A DNA stretch of 64,000 nt, from contig CANBFE010000003.1 of assembly GCA_947367855.1 (NCBI GenBank), positions 216,116-280,115 of the forward strand, given 5' to 3'. Within the stretch, counting starts at the first letter, position 1; every line of letters begins with the position of its first letter. The DNA is from an uncultured Lachnospiraceae bacterium (GTDB lineage: Bacteria > Bacillota > Clostridia > Lachnospirales > Lachnospiraceae). Shown one piece after another: positions 1-8,275 of the stretch. A program made the translations under genes and the position numbers. The notes beneath the pieces were generated by a model. The model saw nothing but the letters and a program-made list of their open reading frames with translations. It was not told where the DNA came from and ran no database searches.

Positions 1-495
1 AATATGTACGAAATATGCGAGCGTGACCTGAAGACGCTTCAGGAAATGTTGTTTCGCAGCTGCAGTATTAAGAAACTGGTGGTGGAAAAGGACCCTGAGG
101 AACAGGGCGAAAGGGCTCTGCTGAATTTTGGCCATACCATTGGACATGCCATCGAGAAGGCGAAGAACTTTGAACTGTACCATGGGGAATGTGTAGCTCT
201 CGGGGCAGTTGCCGCCGCATATATATCCTGGAAGAGGGAGCTGCTGTCCATGGAGGAGTACTATGAAGTCCGTGACATGTTTGTCCCGTTTTATCTGCCC
301 ATATCGGTGGAGGACATTGATCCACAGGAGATTTTGCGTCTGACAAAAGCCGATAAGAAAATGGAGGCAGGAAAGATTAAATTTGTGCTGCTGAAAAAAA
401 TCGGAAAAGCTGTTATTGACAATTCCGTCACGGATGAGGAGATTCTGGCAGCTGTCAATGAGATTTATTTCAGCGAAGAGGATGCCCATGGGTGA
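1..495 (+). CDS. aroB: 3-dehydroquinate synthase, C-terminal part (gene enters from the left edge)
   Basis: Converts DAHP to 3-dehydroquinate, the second step of the shikimate pathway, in the cytoplasm. The frame is open from the first base, so the N-terminal NAD-binding half lies outside the window. The visible part carries NFGHTIGHAIE and YHGECVALG, which hold the two His ligands of the catalytic Zn in this family. The all-helical C-terminal domain follows to the stop. The stop overlaps the start of lspA, suggesting translational coupling. Family assignment is firm; only the true start is unknown. Confidence 0.93.
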   Translation, partial: NMYEICERDLKTLQEMLFRSCSIKKLVVEKDPEEQGERALLNFGHTIGHAIEKAKNFELYHGECVALGAVAAAYISWKRELLSMEEYYEVRDMFVPFYLPISVEDIDPQEILRLTKADKKMEAGKIKFVLLKKIGKAVIDNSVTDEEILAAVNEIYFSEEDAHG

Positions 496-1030
496 GAAGA
501 GATCACGCAGACTATTGATTATAGACGGACTGACGGCTCTGTTTCTGCTGTTTCTGGACCAGTTTACAAAATACCTTGCCATTTCCAGACTGAAAGGCAG
601 CCCTTCCGTGGTATTGTTGGAGGGAGTGTTGGAGCTGCAGTATGTGGAGAATACAGGAATTGCATTCAGCCTTTTTCAAAATCAGAAGATCTTCATTCTG
701 ATTATGGGATTTGGGGTCCTGGCCGTTATTCTGTTTTTTCTGTTCAGGATACCCCAGGAAAAGAAATTCCGCATTATTCACATACTTTTGTCTGCCCTGA
801 TTGCAGGGGCGCTTGGAAATATAATAGACAGGATTCGTTTTGATTTTGTAGTGGATTTCATTTCCTTTGTTCTGATTCATTACCCTGTCTTTAATGTGGC
901 TGACTGTTATATAGTGGTATCCGCAGTACTTTTGTTTTTCCTGTTTATGTTTATATATAAGGAAGAGGATCTGGAGTTTTTAAGCTTCCGGAAAGGCAGG
1001 CAGGATACAGGGGAGTCGGAAAGTGGATGA
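482..1030 (+). CDS. lspA: Lipoprotein signal peptidase (signal peptidase II)
   Basis: Aspartic protease of the inner membrane that removes signal peptides from prolipoproteins after lipidation. 182 residues from the ATG at 482; ATG 488 is an alternative. Either start overlaps the aroB stop. Four hydrophobic segments are visible. The catalytic Asp pair sits in GNIIDRI and FNVADCY, and the conserved ENTGIAFS stretch is present. Length is slightly above the usual 150-170. The stop overlaps the next gene by 8 nt, so aroB, lspA and the pseudouridine synthase appear to be one transcript. Confidence 0.95.
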   Translation: MPMGEKRSRRLLIIDGLTALFLLFLDQFTKYLAISRLKGSPSVVLLEGVLELQYVENTGIAFSLFQNQKIFILIMGFGVLAVILFFLFRIPQEKKFRIIHILLSALIAGALGNIIDRIRFDFVVDFISFVLIHYPVFNVADCYIVVSAVLLFFLFMFIYKEEDLEFLSFRKGRQDTGESESG

Positions 1031-1949
1031 ATTCCGTTTTGAAATAACAGAAGAACTGGAAGATGAGAGGATCGATAAGTGTCTGTCCACGCTTATCGAT
1101 TCTTTGTCGCGTTCTTTTATCCAGAAGATGATCAGGGATAATGCAGTCAGGGTAAACGGAAATCCTGTAAAAGGAAGTTACCGGGTTAAGGTGGAGGACT
1201 GTGTGGTTTTCTGCCTTCCCAAGGCAGTGGAACCTGATATCGAGCCGGAAGATATTCCTTTGGATATTTTGTATGAGGATGGAGACGTCATTGTCATTAA
1301 CAAACCCAAGGGCATGGTGGTGCATCCTGCCGCCGGGCATTACAGCGGTACTCTTGTCAATGCCCTGATGTACCACTGCGGGCAGAGTCTTTCCGGAATC
1401 AATGGGATTCTGCGCCCGGGTATCGTCCACCGTATCGACATGGATACCACAGGTTCCGTTATTGCCTGTAAAAATGACATGGCGCATAACTGTATTGCAG
1501 GGCAGCTGAAGGAGCATTCCATTGTAAGGAGGTATCATGCCATCTGCCACGGCGTACTGAAAGAGGAGAATGGCACAATTGACAGACCCGTGGGAAGACA
1601 TCCTGCAGACAGGAAAAAAATGGCTGTCAATGAGAGGAACGGAAAGTCTGCTGTCACCCATTACCGTGTTCTGAAGCGGTTTGAAAAATATACTTATATT
1701 GAATGTGAACTGGAGACCGGGCGGACCCACCAGATCCGGGTGCATATGTCTGCCATGGGACATCCACTTCTGGGAGATGAAGTATATGGCAGCCGTAATT
1801 TCCCCTTCCGCCTGCAGGGGCAGAGCCTTCATGCAAAAATCCTTGGTTTTCGTCATCCGTCCTCCGGTGAATATGTGGAGGTGGATGCCCCGCTGCCGGA
1901 GTATTTTGCCCATCTGTTGGAAATAATGGATGCACGCAGTCAAAATTGA
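1023..1949 (+). CDS. RluD/RluA-family 23S rRNA pseudouridine synthase
   Basis: Isomerises uridine to pseudouridine in rRNA. 308 residues. The S4 RNA-binding domain occupies about residues 15-75, and the catalytic domain follows. HRIDMDTTG (about residue 137) carries the catalytic Asp, and RTHQIRVH is the conserved late motif. The start is a GTG at 1023, because no in-frame ATG precedes the conserved sequence; it overlaps the lspA stop. In Firmicutes lspA is often followed by this gene (ylyB/rluD), which supports the call. Which uridines it modifies cannot be read from the sequence. Confidence 0.92.
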   Translation: MDEFRFEITEELEDERIDKCLSTLIDSLSRSFIQKMIRDNAVRVNGNPVKGSYRVKVEDCVVFCLPKAVEPDIEPEDIPLDILYEDGDVIVINKPKGMVVHPAAGHYSGTLVNALMYHCGQSLSGINGILRPGIVHRIDMDTTGSVIACKNDMAHNCIAGQLKEHSIVRRYHAICHGVLKEENGTIDRPVGRHPADRKKMAVNERNGKSAVTHYRVLKRFEKYTYIECELETGRTHQIRVHMSAMGHPLLGDEVYGSRNFPFRLQGQSLHAKILGFRHPSSGEYVEVDAPLPEYFAHLLEIMDARSQN

Positions 1950-1956
1950 TTTTCTG

Positions 1957-1985
1957 TTGTCTAAATCCCTCCTTTGATGTATAAT
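1957..1985 (+). promoter_or_regulatory. Sigma-A type promoter for the cytidylate-kinase-like gene
   Basis: TTGTCT at 1957-1962 and TATAAT at 1980-1985 with a 17-nt spacer, about 64 nt upstream of the ATG at 2049. An AGAGAGG ribosome-binding site precedes that start. This is a sequence match only. Confidence 0.6.
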
Positions 1986-2048
1986 GGAAGCAGGTAAAAG
2001 TTTTAAATGGAAAAGCTTTTATACTCTGCATAGAAGAGAGGTATCAGT

Positions 2049-2675
2049 ATGAATACGGTGGTTACAATAGGAAGACAATATGGCTCGGCAGGCCGTGAAA
2101 TCGGCAAAAAGGTAGCTGAATATTTTGATATTCAATATTATGACAAGGAACTTCTGACAAGGGCGGCAAAGGAAAGCGGATTCTGCGAGGAAATGATCCA
2201 GAATCACGATGAGCGGCCTACCAATTCCTTTTTGTACAATCTGGTGATGGATACTTATTCCTTCGGCTATAACAATTCCTCCTTTGTGGATATGCCAATC
2301 AGCCACAAGGTTTTTCTGGCGCAGTTTGACACCATCAAGAAGATTGCGGATGAGGGTCCCTGTGTTATTGTGGGACGCTGCGCAGACTATGCTCTGGCAG
2401 ACAGGAATAATGTGGTGGACATTTTTATCTATGGAAATGAAGAATGTAAGATCAGGCGTATCATGGAAAAGTATGATCTTACGGAGAACAAGGCCCGCGA
2501 CATGATCATAAAGAAGGATAAGCAGCGCCAGAGCTATTACAATTATTATTCCTCCAAGAAGTGGGGACGGGCGGACAGCTATGATCTGTGTATCAACAGC
2601 AGTGTGCTGGGGGTGGAAGGCACGGTAAAACTGATCACTCAGTATATAGAAGATTTTGAGAAAAGAAATGACTGA
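2049..2675 (+). CDS. Cytidylate kinase-like family protein
   Basis: 208 residues, matching the Cytidylate_kin2 type common in Clostridia. These are P-loop NMP-kinase-fold proteins whose substrate is not established. The N-terminus TIGRQYGSAGREIG forms the phosphate-binding loop in a variant form. CVIVGRCADYAL (about residue 107) is the second conserved family motif. An Arg-rich lid region (IRRIMEKYDL) and QSYYNYYSSKKWG follow. It has its own promoter and is followed by the promoter of the L21 unit, so it is probably monocistronic. It is unlikely to be the housekeeping cmk, which has a classic GxxGxGK loop. Confidence 0.85.
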   Translation: MNTVVTIGRQYGSAGREIGKKVAEYFDIQYYDKELLTRAAKESGFCEEMIQNHDERPTNSFLYNLVMDTYSFGYNNSSFVDMPISHKVFLAQFDTIKKIADEGPCVIVGRCADYALADRNNVVDIFIYGNEECKIRRIMEKYDLTENKARDMIIKKDKQRQSYYNYYSSKKWGRADSYDLCINSSVLGVEGTVKLITQYIEDFEKRND

Positions 2676-2681
2676 AAACTA

Positions 2682-2711
2682 TTGACAGTTTACGTCATCC
2701 CGTGCTAATAT
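2682..2711 (+). promoter_or_regulatory. Promoter of the rplU-prp-rpmA unit
   Basis: Consensus TTGACA at 2682-2687 and TAATAT at 2706-2711 with an 18-nt spacer. It lies 164 nt upstream of rplU, leaving a long 5' untranslated leader that fits autoregulation by L21. Confidence 0.65.
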
Positions 2712-2717
2712 ATACCA

Positions 2718-2870
2718 GTGTGTATTAGACAGGAATGAGATGTGTATCAATTCAGCCATCTGCATGCATGTTAATACATTTGTATGCCGCATGACCCGGT
2801 ATAAGCGTATCCCAGGATACCACCAAGGTCAGCGAGTAATGTGAACGGCAAGTTCATGAAGGAGGTGCCT
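2718..2870 (+). ncRNA. Ribosomal protein L21 leader (cis-regulatory 5' UTR candidate)
   Basis: About 150 nt of non-coding sequence lies between a strong promoter and the rplU ribosome-binding site. It has several short complementary arms, for example TGCATGCATG...TGTATGCCGCATG, and ACCCGGTATAAG facing CCAGGATACC. Firmicutes carry a structured L21 leader (Rfam RF00559) at this position, thought to bind L21 and repress the operon. The assignment rests on position and hairpin potential. A covariance-model search was not possible. Confidence 0.55.
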
Positions 2871-2874
2871 TATT

Positions 2875-3180
2875 ATGTACGCAATTATTGCAACAGGCGG
2901 AAAGCAGTACAAAGTATCTGAAGGTGATGTCATCTATGTTGAGAAACTGGATGCAGAGGCTGGCAGCGTTGTTACTTTTGACCGTGTTATCGCCGTAAGC
3001 GATGAGAGCCTGAAGGTTGGCGAAGATGTTGCCAATGCAACCGTATCCGCCAGTGTTGTGGAGCAGACCAAGGGTAAGAAGGTCATTGTATACAAGTACA
3101 AGAGAAAAACCGGATACCACAAGAAAAACGGACACAGGCAGGCTTACACAAAGGTAAAGATCGATAAGATCAATGCCTGA
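2875..3180 (+). CDS. rplU: 50S ribosomal protein L21
   Basis: 101 residues, full length. It begins [14 protein letters not shown], the invariant L21 N-terminus, and ends with the basic [14 protein letters not shown] tail that contacts 23S rRNA. A good AAGGAGG site precedes the ATG. It is first in the L21-Prp-L27 transcript behind its own leader. Confidence 0.98.
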   Translation: MYAIIATGGKQYKVSEGDVIYVEKLDAEAGSVVTFDRVIAVSDESLKVGEDVANATVSASVVEQTKGKKVIVYKYKRKTGYHKKNGHRQAYTKVKIDKINA

Positions 3181-3185
3181 TCATC

Positions 3186-3518
3186 ATGACCACAGTTACC
3201 GTCCGTAAGGACAAAAACGGTTCCTACAGAGGTTTCTACTGTATGGGACATGCAGAGTATGCAAAACGTGGAAAACCGGATATTATCTGTGCCGCCATAT
3301 CGGCTTTGACTATCGGGACCATCCGTTCCCTTGAGGAACTGGCCGGAGAGAAGCTGAAGATTGCGGAAAATGCGGAGACAGGTTTTCTCAGATGTGATTT
3401 TGAAAGTATTCTGCAGGAAAAGTCAGGTTTCCTGATGGACTCCATGGTATTTTCACTGGAAAATATCAGCAGGGAGTACGGCAGGAAGTATTTGCAGGTT
3501 AAATTCGAGGAGGTGTAG
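3186..3518 (+). CDS. prp: Ribosomal-processing cysteine protease Prp
   Basis: 110-residue cysteine protease (YsxB family) that cuts the N-terminal extension off L27 in Firmicutes and some relatives. The catalytic His is in GHAEYAKRG (about residue 20) and the Cys in IICAAISALT (about residue 37), in the usual spacing. It sits between L21 and L27 with gaps of only a few bases, its diagnostic place. The substrate site is visible in the next gene. Confidence 0.95.
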   Translation: MTTVTVRKDKNGSYRGFYCMGHAEYAKRGKPDIICAAISALTIGTIRSLEELAGEKLKIAENAETGFLRCDFESILQEKSGFLMDSMVFSLENISREYGRKYLQVKFEEV

Positions 3519-3521
3519 ACC

Positions 3522-3806
3522 ATGTTTCATATGAACCTTCAATTTTTTGCACATAAAAAGGGAGTCGGTTCCACAAAGAACGGCAGAGATTCCGAATCCA
3601 AGAGGTTAGGTGCGAAGAGAGCTGACGGACAGTTCGTAAAGGCAGGAAATATTCTTTACAGACAGCGCGGAACCAAGATTCATCCTGGCGTTAATGTGGG
3701 AAGAGGCGGAGACGATACTCTGTTCGCTTTGGTTGACGGTGTTCTTCGTTTTGAAAGAATGGGAAGAGACAAGAAGAAAGCTTCTGTCTATCCTGTAGAG
3801 AAATAG
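3522..3806 (+). CDS. rpmA: 50S ribosomal protein L27, with Prp-cleavable N-terminus
   Basis: 94 residues. The start contains [11 protein letters not shown]. In Firmicutes Prp cleaves after the FF to expose AHKKG, which reaches the peptidyl-transferase centre. ATG 3522 is chosen because GAGGAGG lies 8 nt upstream; ATG 3531 would begin directly at MNLQFFA. Cleavage is inferred from the motif and the adjacent prp gene. Confidence 0.97.
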   Translation: MFHMNLQFFAHKKGVGSTKNGRDSESKRLGAKRADGQFVKAGNILYRQRGTKIHPGVNVGRGGDDTLFALVDGVLRFERMGRDKKKASVYPVEK

Positions 3807-3819
3807 TTCGAATCTTTCC

Positions 3820-3855
3820 GGACTCCAAACTTGTTTGTTTGGAGTCCTCGTTTTA
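3820..3855 (+). terminator. Rho-independent terminator after rpmA
   Basis: A perfect 11-bp stem, GGACTCCAAAC / GTTTGGAGTCC, with a 6-nt loop, followed by TCGTTTTA. It ends the rplU-prp-rpmA transcript. Because it covers position 3831, it also argues that obgE starts at 3897 and not further upstream. Confidence 0.85.
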
Positions 3856-3896
3856 TGCGCAGGGAACAGAGAGAAGGCAGGCAGAAAGGCGGCATT

Positions 3897-5186
3897 ATGT
3901 TTGCGGACAGAGCAAAAATATATGTGAGGAGCGGCAAGGGAGGAGACGGGCATGTCTCTTTCCGGCATGAAAAATTTGTGCCCGCAGGCGGACCGGACGG
4001 CGGGGACGGCGGCAGAGGCGGAGACGTTATTTTTACTGTGGACGAAGGATTGAATACCCTTATCGATTTTCGCAATTCCCGGAAATACAAGGCAGGGGAC
4101 GGAGAACCCGGCGGCAAGAAAAACTGCCGCGGCAAAGACGGAAAGGATATTATTCTGAAAGTTCCCCCCGGAACCGTAATAAAAGAAGCCGAGACCGGAC
4201 AGGTCATTGTGGATATGTCCGGTGATAACAGACAGGTGGTTTTGCTGAAGGGAGGCCGGGGCGGAAGCGGAAACCAGCATTATGCCACCAGCACCATGCA
4301 GGCCCCCATGTATGCGCAGCCCGGCCGTCCGGCCAAAGAGCTGAGCCTGCTGTTGGAGTTGAAAGTGATTGCAGACGTGGGCCTGGTAGGTCTGCCGAAT
4401 GTAGGGAAATCCACGTTTCTGGCCCGTGTCACAAATGCGAAGCCAAAGATAGCAAATTATCATTTCACCACCCTGAATCCCAATCTGGGTGTGGTGGACT
4501 TGGACGATACAAAGGGATTTGTCATAGCAGATATTCCTGGTCTCATTGAAGGGGCTTCCCAGGGAGTGGGATTGGGATACGAATTTCTGCGTCATATTGA
4601 ACGCACCAAGGTCATCATCCATATAGTGGATGCAGCCGGAACCGAGGGCAGGGATCCCGTAGAGGATATCCGTGCCATAAACAGGGAACTGGAGGCATAC
4701 AATCCGGAAATTGCCTGGCGTCCCCAGGTGATTGCCGCCAATAAGATTGACGTGATCTATGACAGGGAGGAGAGCGCCATCAGCGCCATCAGGGAAGAAT
4801 TTGAAACCAGGGGAATTCCGGTATATCCTATTTCTGCAGTCAGCGGCGAGGGAGTAAGGGAACTGCTCTACCAGGTCAGCAGGATGCTGGAAGAAGTGGG
4901 AGAGGAAATCACCGTATTTGAGCCGGAATACAATGCGGAAACAGCCTTTACCCAGGAACAGGAAGCCTTCACGGTACAATATGACGAGGCGAATGACGAG
5001 TATGTGGTGGAAGGGCCGAAAGTGGAGAAAATGCTTGGCTATACAAATCTGGACAGCGAAAAAGGTTTTACTTTCTTCCAGGGATTCCTGAAATCCACCG
5101 GCATTCTGCAGCAGTTGGAAAAACTTGGAATTGAGGATGGCGACACGGTCAGAATGTACGGGCACTCCTTTGACTACTATAAATAG
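3897..5186 (+). CDS. obgE: GTPase ObgE/CgtA
   Basis: 429 residues. Essential ribosome-associated GTPase acting in 50S assembly and the stress response. The Gly-rich Obg fold covers about residues 1-158 (GGPDGGDGGRGGDV). The G domain has GLPNVGKST (G1), DIPGLIEGA (G3) and a NKID G4 motif (AANKIDVI). A C-terminal OCT domain ends the protein. The ATG at 3897 starts MFADRAKIYV, the family N-terminus. It is followed closely by yhbY and nadD. Confidence 0.97.
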   Translation: MFADRAKIYVRSGKGGDGHVSFRHEKFVPAGGPDGGDGGRGGDVIFTVDEGLNTLIDFRNSRKYKAGDGEPGGKKNCRGKDGKDIILKVPPGTVIKEAETGQVIVDMSGDNRQVVLLKGGRGGSGNQHYATSTMQAPMYAQPGRPAKELSLLLELKVIADVGLVGLPNVGKSTFLARVTNAKPKIANYHFTTLNPNLGVVDLDDTKGFVIADIPGLIEGASQGVGLGYEFLRHIERTKVIIHIVDAAGTEGRDPVEDIRAINRELEAYNPEIAWRPQVIAANKIDVIYDREESAISAIREEFETRGIPVYPISAVSGEGVRELLYQVSRMLEEVGEEITVFEPEYNAETAFTQEQEAFTVQYDEANDEYVVEGPKVEKMLGYTNLDSEKGFTFFQGFLKSTGILQQLEKLGIEDGDTVRMYGHSFDYYK

Positions 5187-5218
5187 TAAAAGAGATTCAT
5201 ATTGAGAAGGAAAAATTT

Positions 5219-5509
5219 ATGACAAGTAAACAGAGGGCTTATTTGAAGGGGCTTGCCAATGGCCTGGATCCTATTTTTCAGGTGGGAAAAAGCAGTCTTA
5301 CACCGGAACTGACGGATGCCATAGGCGAAGCCTTTCACAAAAACGAGCTGATTAAAGTGGCAGTGCTGAAAAACTGTGACGATGATCCTAAACTGATTGC
5401 GGATATGGTATCCGGAAGAACACATTCCCAGGTAGTGCAGGTGATTGGAAAGAAGATAGTCCTGTATAAACCAAACCGGGACAATCCAAGGATTATTCTT
5501 CCGCAGTAA
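5219..5509 (+). CDS. yhbY: Ribosome assembly RNA-binding protein, CRM domain
   Basis: 96 residues spanning a single CRM domain. The start MTSKQRAYLKGLAN and the GxxG-like loop VGKSSLTPEL are typical of YhbY/YqeI proteins, which bind pre-50S particles. It lies 32 nt after obgE, as in many Firmicutes, and is preceded by GAAGGAAAAATT as a weak ribosome-binding site. Confidence 0.93.
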   Translation: MTSKQRAYLKGLANGLDPIFQVGKSSLTPELTDAIGEAFHKNELIKVAVLKNCDDDPKLIADMVSGRTHSQVVQVIGKKIVLYKPNRDNPRIILPQ

Positions 5510-5533
5510 CCCCTGTGCGGAAAGGGTGGCTAA

Positions 5534-6172
5534 ATGAGAAAAATCGGTATAATGGGCGGTACCTTTAACCCTGTCCATGTGGGACATTTAATGCTGGCGG
5601 AATGGGTAAGAGATGCCCTGAAACTGAACGAAGTATGGTTTGTTCCCACAGGGTCCTCCTATATGAAGGATTCCAGGGAGATTCTTCCAGGCCGGGAACG
5701 GCTTATCATGACAGAGCTTGCGGTGAAGGACAATCCCTTATTCAGATGTCTGGATATCGAGGTTATGCGGGAGGGAGCCTCCTACAGTTATGAGACCCTT
5801 GAGGCGTTGAAACAGACCTGTCCGGAGGATTCCTTTTATTTTATCGTGGGTGCGGACTGTCTGTTTACCATCGGAAACTGGAAATACCCGGAAAGAATTT
5901 TTGACAGCTGCACTCTGGCTGCCGCCGTAAGGGGTGAGGTATCCATGGCGGAAATGGAAGACAGGAAGCGGGAACTGGAGGAAAAATTCTGTAGCCAGGG
6001 GGAGAGAATACAGCTGATTCCCTTTCCAAATATTCCGGTTTCCTCCACTTTGATCCGTCAGCGGGTCAGCCGGGGCCAGAGCGTCAGGTATCTGGTGCCG
6101 GATCAGGTATTAAGTTATATTGAGGAAAAGGGCTTTTACCGTGAAAAAGACGAGTCATTTGAGAAAGCTTAG
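5534..6172 (+). CDS. nadD: Nicotinate-nucleotide adenylyltransferase
   Basis: 212 residues. Joins NaMN and ATP to make deamido-NAD in NAD biosynthesis. GGTFNPVHVGHL (residues 8-19) is the nucleotidyltransferase signature with the HxGH catalytic motif. SSTLIRQRV near residue 170 is the second ATP-binding motif. It overlaps the start of yqeK, so the two are likely coupled. Confidence 0.96.
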   Translation: MRKIGIMGGTFNPVHVGHLMLAEWVRDALKLNEVWFVPTGSSYMKDSREILPGRERLIMTELAVKDNPLFRCLDIEVMREGASYSYETLEALKQTCPEDSFYFIVGADCLFTIGNWKYPERIFDSCTLAAAVRGEVSMAEMEDRKRELEEKFCSQGERIQLIPFPNIPVSSTLIRQRVSRGQSVRYLVPDQVLSYIEEKGFYREKDESFEKA

Positions 6173-6716
6173 AAAATCAGTTGAGAAAGTGCAGGATGCC
6201 AGACGCTTTGAGCACACGCTTGGCGTGGAGTACACGGCGGCGGCGCTTGCCATGCGGTTTGGAGGCGATATCGAAGCAGCCAGGGTTGCCGGACTGCTCC
6301 ATGACTGCGCCAAATGTCTCTCAGATGAGAAAAAACTTTCCATCTGCAGAAAAAATCATCTTTCTGTGACGGAGGTGGAGAAAAAGAATCCCTTTCTGCT
6401 GCACGCAAAGGTGGGGGCCTGTCTGGCCAGGAAAAAATACGGTGTGGAAAATCCGGATATTCTGAATGCCATACGCAATCATACCACAGGCAGGAAGGGC
6501 ATGAGTCTTCTGGAGAAGATTATCTTTGTGGCCGATTATATAGAACCGGGGAGGAAGCATGCGCCCCGTCTGGCTGAGATCAGGAGACTGGCATTTACGG
6601 ATCTTGACCAGGTATTGGTGGAGATTTTACGGGATACCCTGCGTTATCTGGAATCATCTGACGGCGACATTGATCCCATGACAGAGGAAACCTGGCGTTA
6701 TTATTCACAACATTGA
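6141..6716 (+). CDS. yqeK: HD-domain bis(5'-nucleosyl)-tetraphosphatase, symmetrical (YqeK)
   Basis: 191 residues from a GTG at 6141; an ATG at 6120 is possible but lies deeper inside nadD. The HD domain shows RFEHTLGVE, the metal-binding LLHDCAK, and LLHAKVG / IRNHTTG further on. This is the order in YqeK proteins, which hydrolyse Ap4A to ADP. The gene overlaps nadD and precedes rsfS, the standard Clostridia order. Confidence 0.92.
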   Translation: MKKTSHLRKLRKSVEKVQDARRFEHTLGVEYTAAALAMRFGGDIEAARVAGLLHDCAKCLSDEKKLSICRKNHLSVTEVEKKNPFLLHAKVGACLARKKYGVENPDILNAIRNHTTGRKGMSLLEKIIFVADYIEPGRKHAPRLAEIRRLAFTDLDQVLVEILRDTLRYLESSDGDIDPMTEETWRYYSQH

Positions 6717-6736
6717 AATAGAAGTAAGGAGAATTT

Positions 6737-7102
6737 ATGGAACAGAAAAATGCAAAGGAAATGACAAAACTTGCAATCCAGGCCCTGCAGGATAAGAAAG
6801 CGCAGGATATCCGCATTATTGACATCAGCGAAGTGTCTGTCATTGCCGATTATTTTATTATAGCAGGCGGCAGTAATAAGAACCAGATACAGGCCCTTTG
6901 TGACAATGTGCAGGAGACCCTGGGACGGGCGGGCTATCCGGAGAAACAGACGGAGGGATATAATACAGCCAACTGGATTCTGATGGATTTCGGCGATGTG
7001 ATCATCCATATTTTTGACCGGGAAAACAGGCTGCTCTATGACCTGGAGCGTATCTGGAGAGACGGCAGGCAGGTGGATCTGGTCGAATTTGAAGAAGAGT
7101 GA
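6737..7102 (+). CDS. rsfS: Ribosomal silencing factor RsfS
   Basis: 121 residues. Binds L14 and blocks joining of the 30S and 50S subunits during starvation. The conserved core reads VSVIADYFIIAGG and later NWILMDFGDVIIHIF, with YDLERIW at the end. AAGGAG lies 8 nt upstream. Last gene of the obgE-yhbY-nadD-yqeK run, closed by a hairpin terminator. Confidence 0.96.
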   Translation: MEQKNAKEMTKLAIQALQDKKAQDIRIIDISEVSVIADYFIIAGGSNKNQIQALCDNVQETLGRAGYPEKQTEGYNTANWILMDFGDVIIHIFDRENRLLYDLERIWRDGRQVDLVEFEEE

Positions 7103-7103
7103 C

Positions 7104-7131
7104 AAAAAAGGAAGCCACAGGCTTCCTTTTT
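7104..7131. terminator. Bidirectional terminator between rsfS and the DUF378 gene
   Basis: AAAAAAGGAAGCC-ACA-GGCTTCCTTTTT: a 7-bp GC-containing stem with A-tract and T-tract on either side. It serves the converging genes on both strands. Confidence 0.8.
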
Positions 7132-7146
7132 CATTTTCAGAGCTGC

Positions 7147-7359
7147 CTACGCATCGCTTCTGTTGCCAAGGTGCATATAGAAGCTGACCAGGTAAAGTCC
7201 GCATACGCCTACAAGAGCATAGACGATTCTGGAAAGCCAGGACATATCACCAAAAATAAAGGCTACCAGGTCAAAGCGGAAGATCCCGATCAGGGCCCAG
7301 TTAATTGCACCGATAATGGCAATGGTAAGGGCAGTTCCGTCTAAAAATTTATTTCCCAT
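7147..7359 (-). CDS. DUF378 family small membrane protein
   Basis: 70 residues from the ATG at 7359, which has GGAGG 8 nt upstream; ATG 7365 is too close to that site. Two hydrophobic helices are seen. NWALIGIFRFDLVA is the conserved loop of DUF378 proteins, which have no known function. It is a stand-alone gene ending at the shared terminator. Confidence 0.88.
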   Translation of the reverse strand: MGNKFLDGTALTIAIIGAINWALIGIFRFDLVAFIFGDMSWLSRIVYALVGVCGLYLVSFYMHLGNRSDA

Positions 7360-7519
7360 GTTCATACCCTCCTGTCCGCCCGGCCAGACGGCGTCGGCGG
7401 ACATTGAAATCCTTGTAAATTTACCATTTCTTCTGCACGGCAATTTAACTTTCCGGCCATATTAATATCTGCGGAATCCGGGAATTTATACGTTTTTTAT
7501 GTAGAAAATTTATGTCCGG

Positions 7520-8137
7520 TCAGCGGTAAATACGGAGGATGCCGAATACCCTTCCCAGAATCTGACAGTCTTCAACAATGATGGGATCCATGGTGTCATT
7601 TTCAGGCTGCAGGCGGATGTGGCCGTCTTCACGGTAGAAAGTCTTCACCGTGGCGGAATCATCGATAAGGGCCACAATGATTTCACCGTTTTTTGCAGTA
7701 TTGCAGGAATTGACAAAAACCTTGTCGCCATTGAGAATGCCTGCGTTGACCATGGAATCCCCCCGCACGTTCAGAATAAAGGATTCTCCTTTGGGAACCA
7801 CGTCTGCCGGTACGGCAAAATAGTCCACAATATTTTCCTCGGCCAGAATAGGCTGGCCTGCAGCCACATTTCCAACGATGGGAAGGCTCACCATCTCCTT
7901 GCGGACAAGCTGAAAGCTCTCATCACATACCTCTATGGCACGGGGTTTTGTGGGATCCCTGCGGATATAGCCGTTTTTTTCCAGGGTTTCAAGATGGGAA
8001 TGGACGGAAGAGGTGGACTTTAACCCTACAGTCTCACAGATCTCCCTTACAGTGGGAGGATATCCCTTTCCAAGAATTTCTTCCTTGATATAATCCAATA
8101 TTTCCTGCTGTTTTGGTGTTATTTTTCCAAATGCCAT
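7520..8137 (-). CDS. lexA: SOS repressor LexA
   Basis: 205 residues from the ATG at 8137, preceded by AGGAGG. The N-terminal winged helix-turn-helix reads [17 protein letters not shown]. The self-cleavage Ala-Gly is in VAAGQP. The protease dyad is Ser in GDSMVNAGI and Lys in SATVKTF. Dimeric repressor of DNA-damage genes, cut when RecA is active. Upstream in-frame sequence is ignored because it lacks a ribosome-binding site and the family starts at [10 protein letters not shown]. Confidence 0.96.
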   Translation of the reverse strand: MAFGKITPKQQEILDYIKEEILGKGYPPTVREICETVGLKSTSSVHSHLETLEKNGYIRRDPTKPRAIEVCDESFQLVRKEMVSLPIVGNVAAGQPILAEENIVDYFAVPADVVPKGESFILNVRGDSMVNAGILNGDKVFVNSCNTAKNGEIIVALIDDSATVKTFYREDGHIRLQPENDTMDPIIVEDCQILGRVFGILRIYR

Positions 8138-8237
8138 AAATTTCCTCCTGAATTTGAATTTCGGTAAACAGAATTCCCCATAAGAATATGTTTTTGTAAT
8201 ATGTAATTTCAGTTTAACACAAAAGAAAGGAAAAAGC

Positions 8238-8262
8238 AAACATATATTCCAAAAATATGTTC
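8238..8262 (-). promoter_or_regulatory. Possible LexA operator half-sites upstream of lexA
   Basis: Two adjacent boxes on the minus strand, GAACATATTTTT and GAATATATGTTT, each differ by two bases from the Gram-positive SOS pattern GAAC-N4-GTTC. Together they form an AACATAT...ATATGTT inverted repeat about 100 nt upstream of lexA. Neither is a perfect site, so this is tentative. Confidence 0.3.
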
Positions 8263-8275
8263 GATAGTCCCGCGG

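Noticed and set aside
951..1943. 330-codon minus-strand open frame
   Set aside because: Antisense shadow of the pseudouridine synthase gene.
3606..5165. Long open frame on the minus strand opposite rpmA and obgE
   Set aside because: It is antisense to two certain genes, crosses a terminator and has no family-like sequence.
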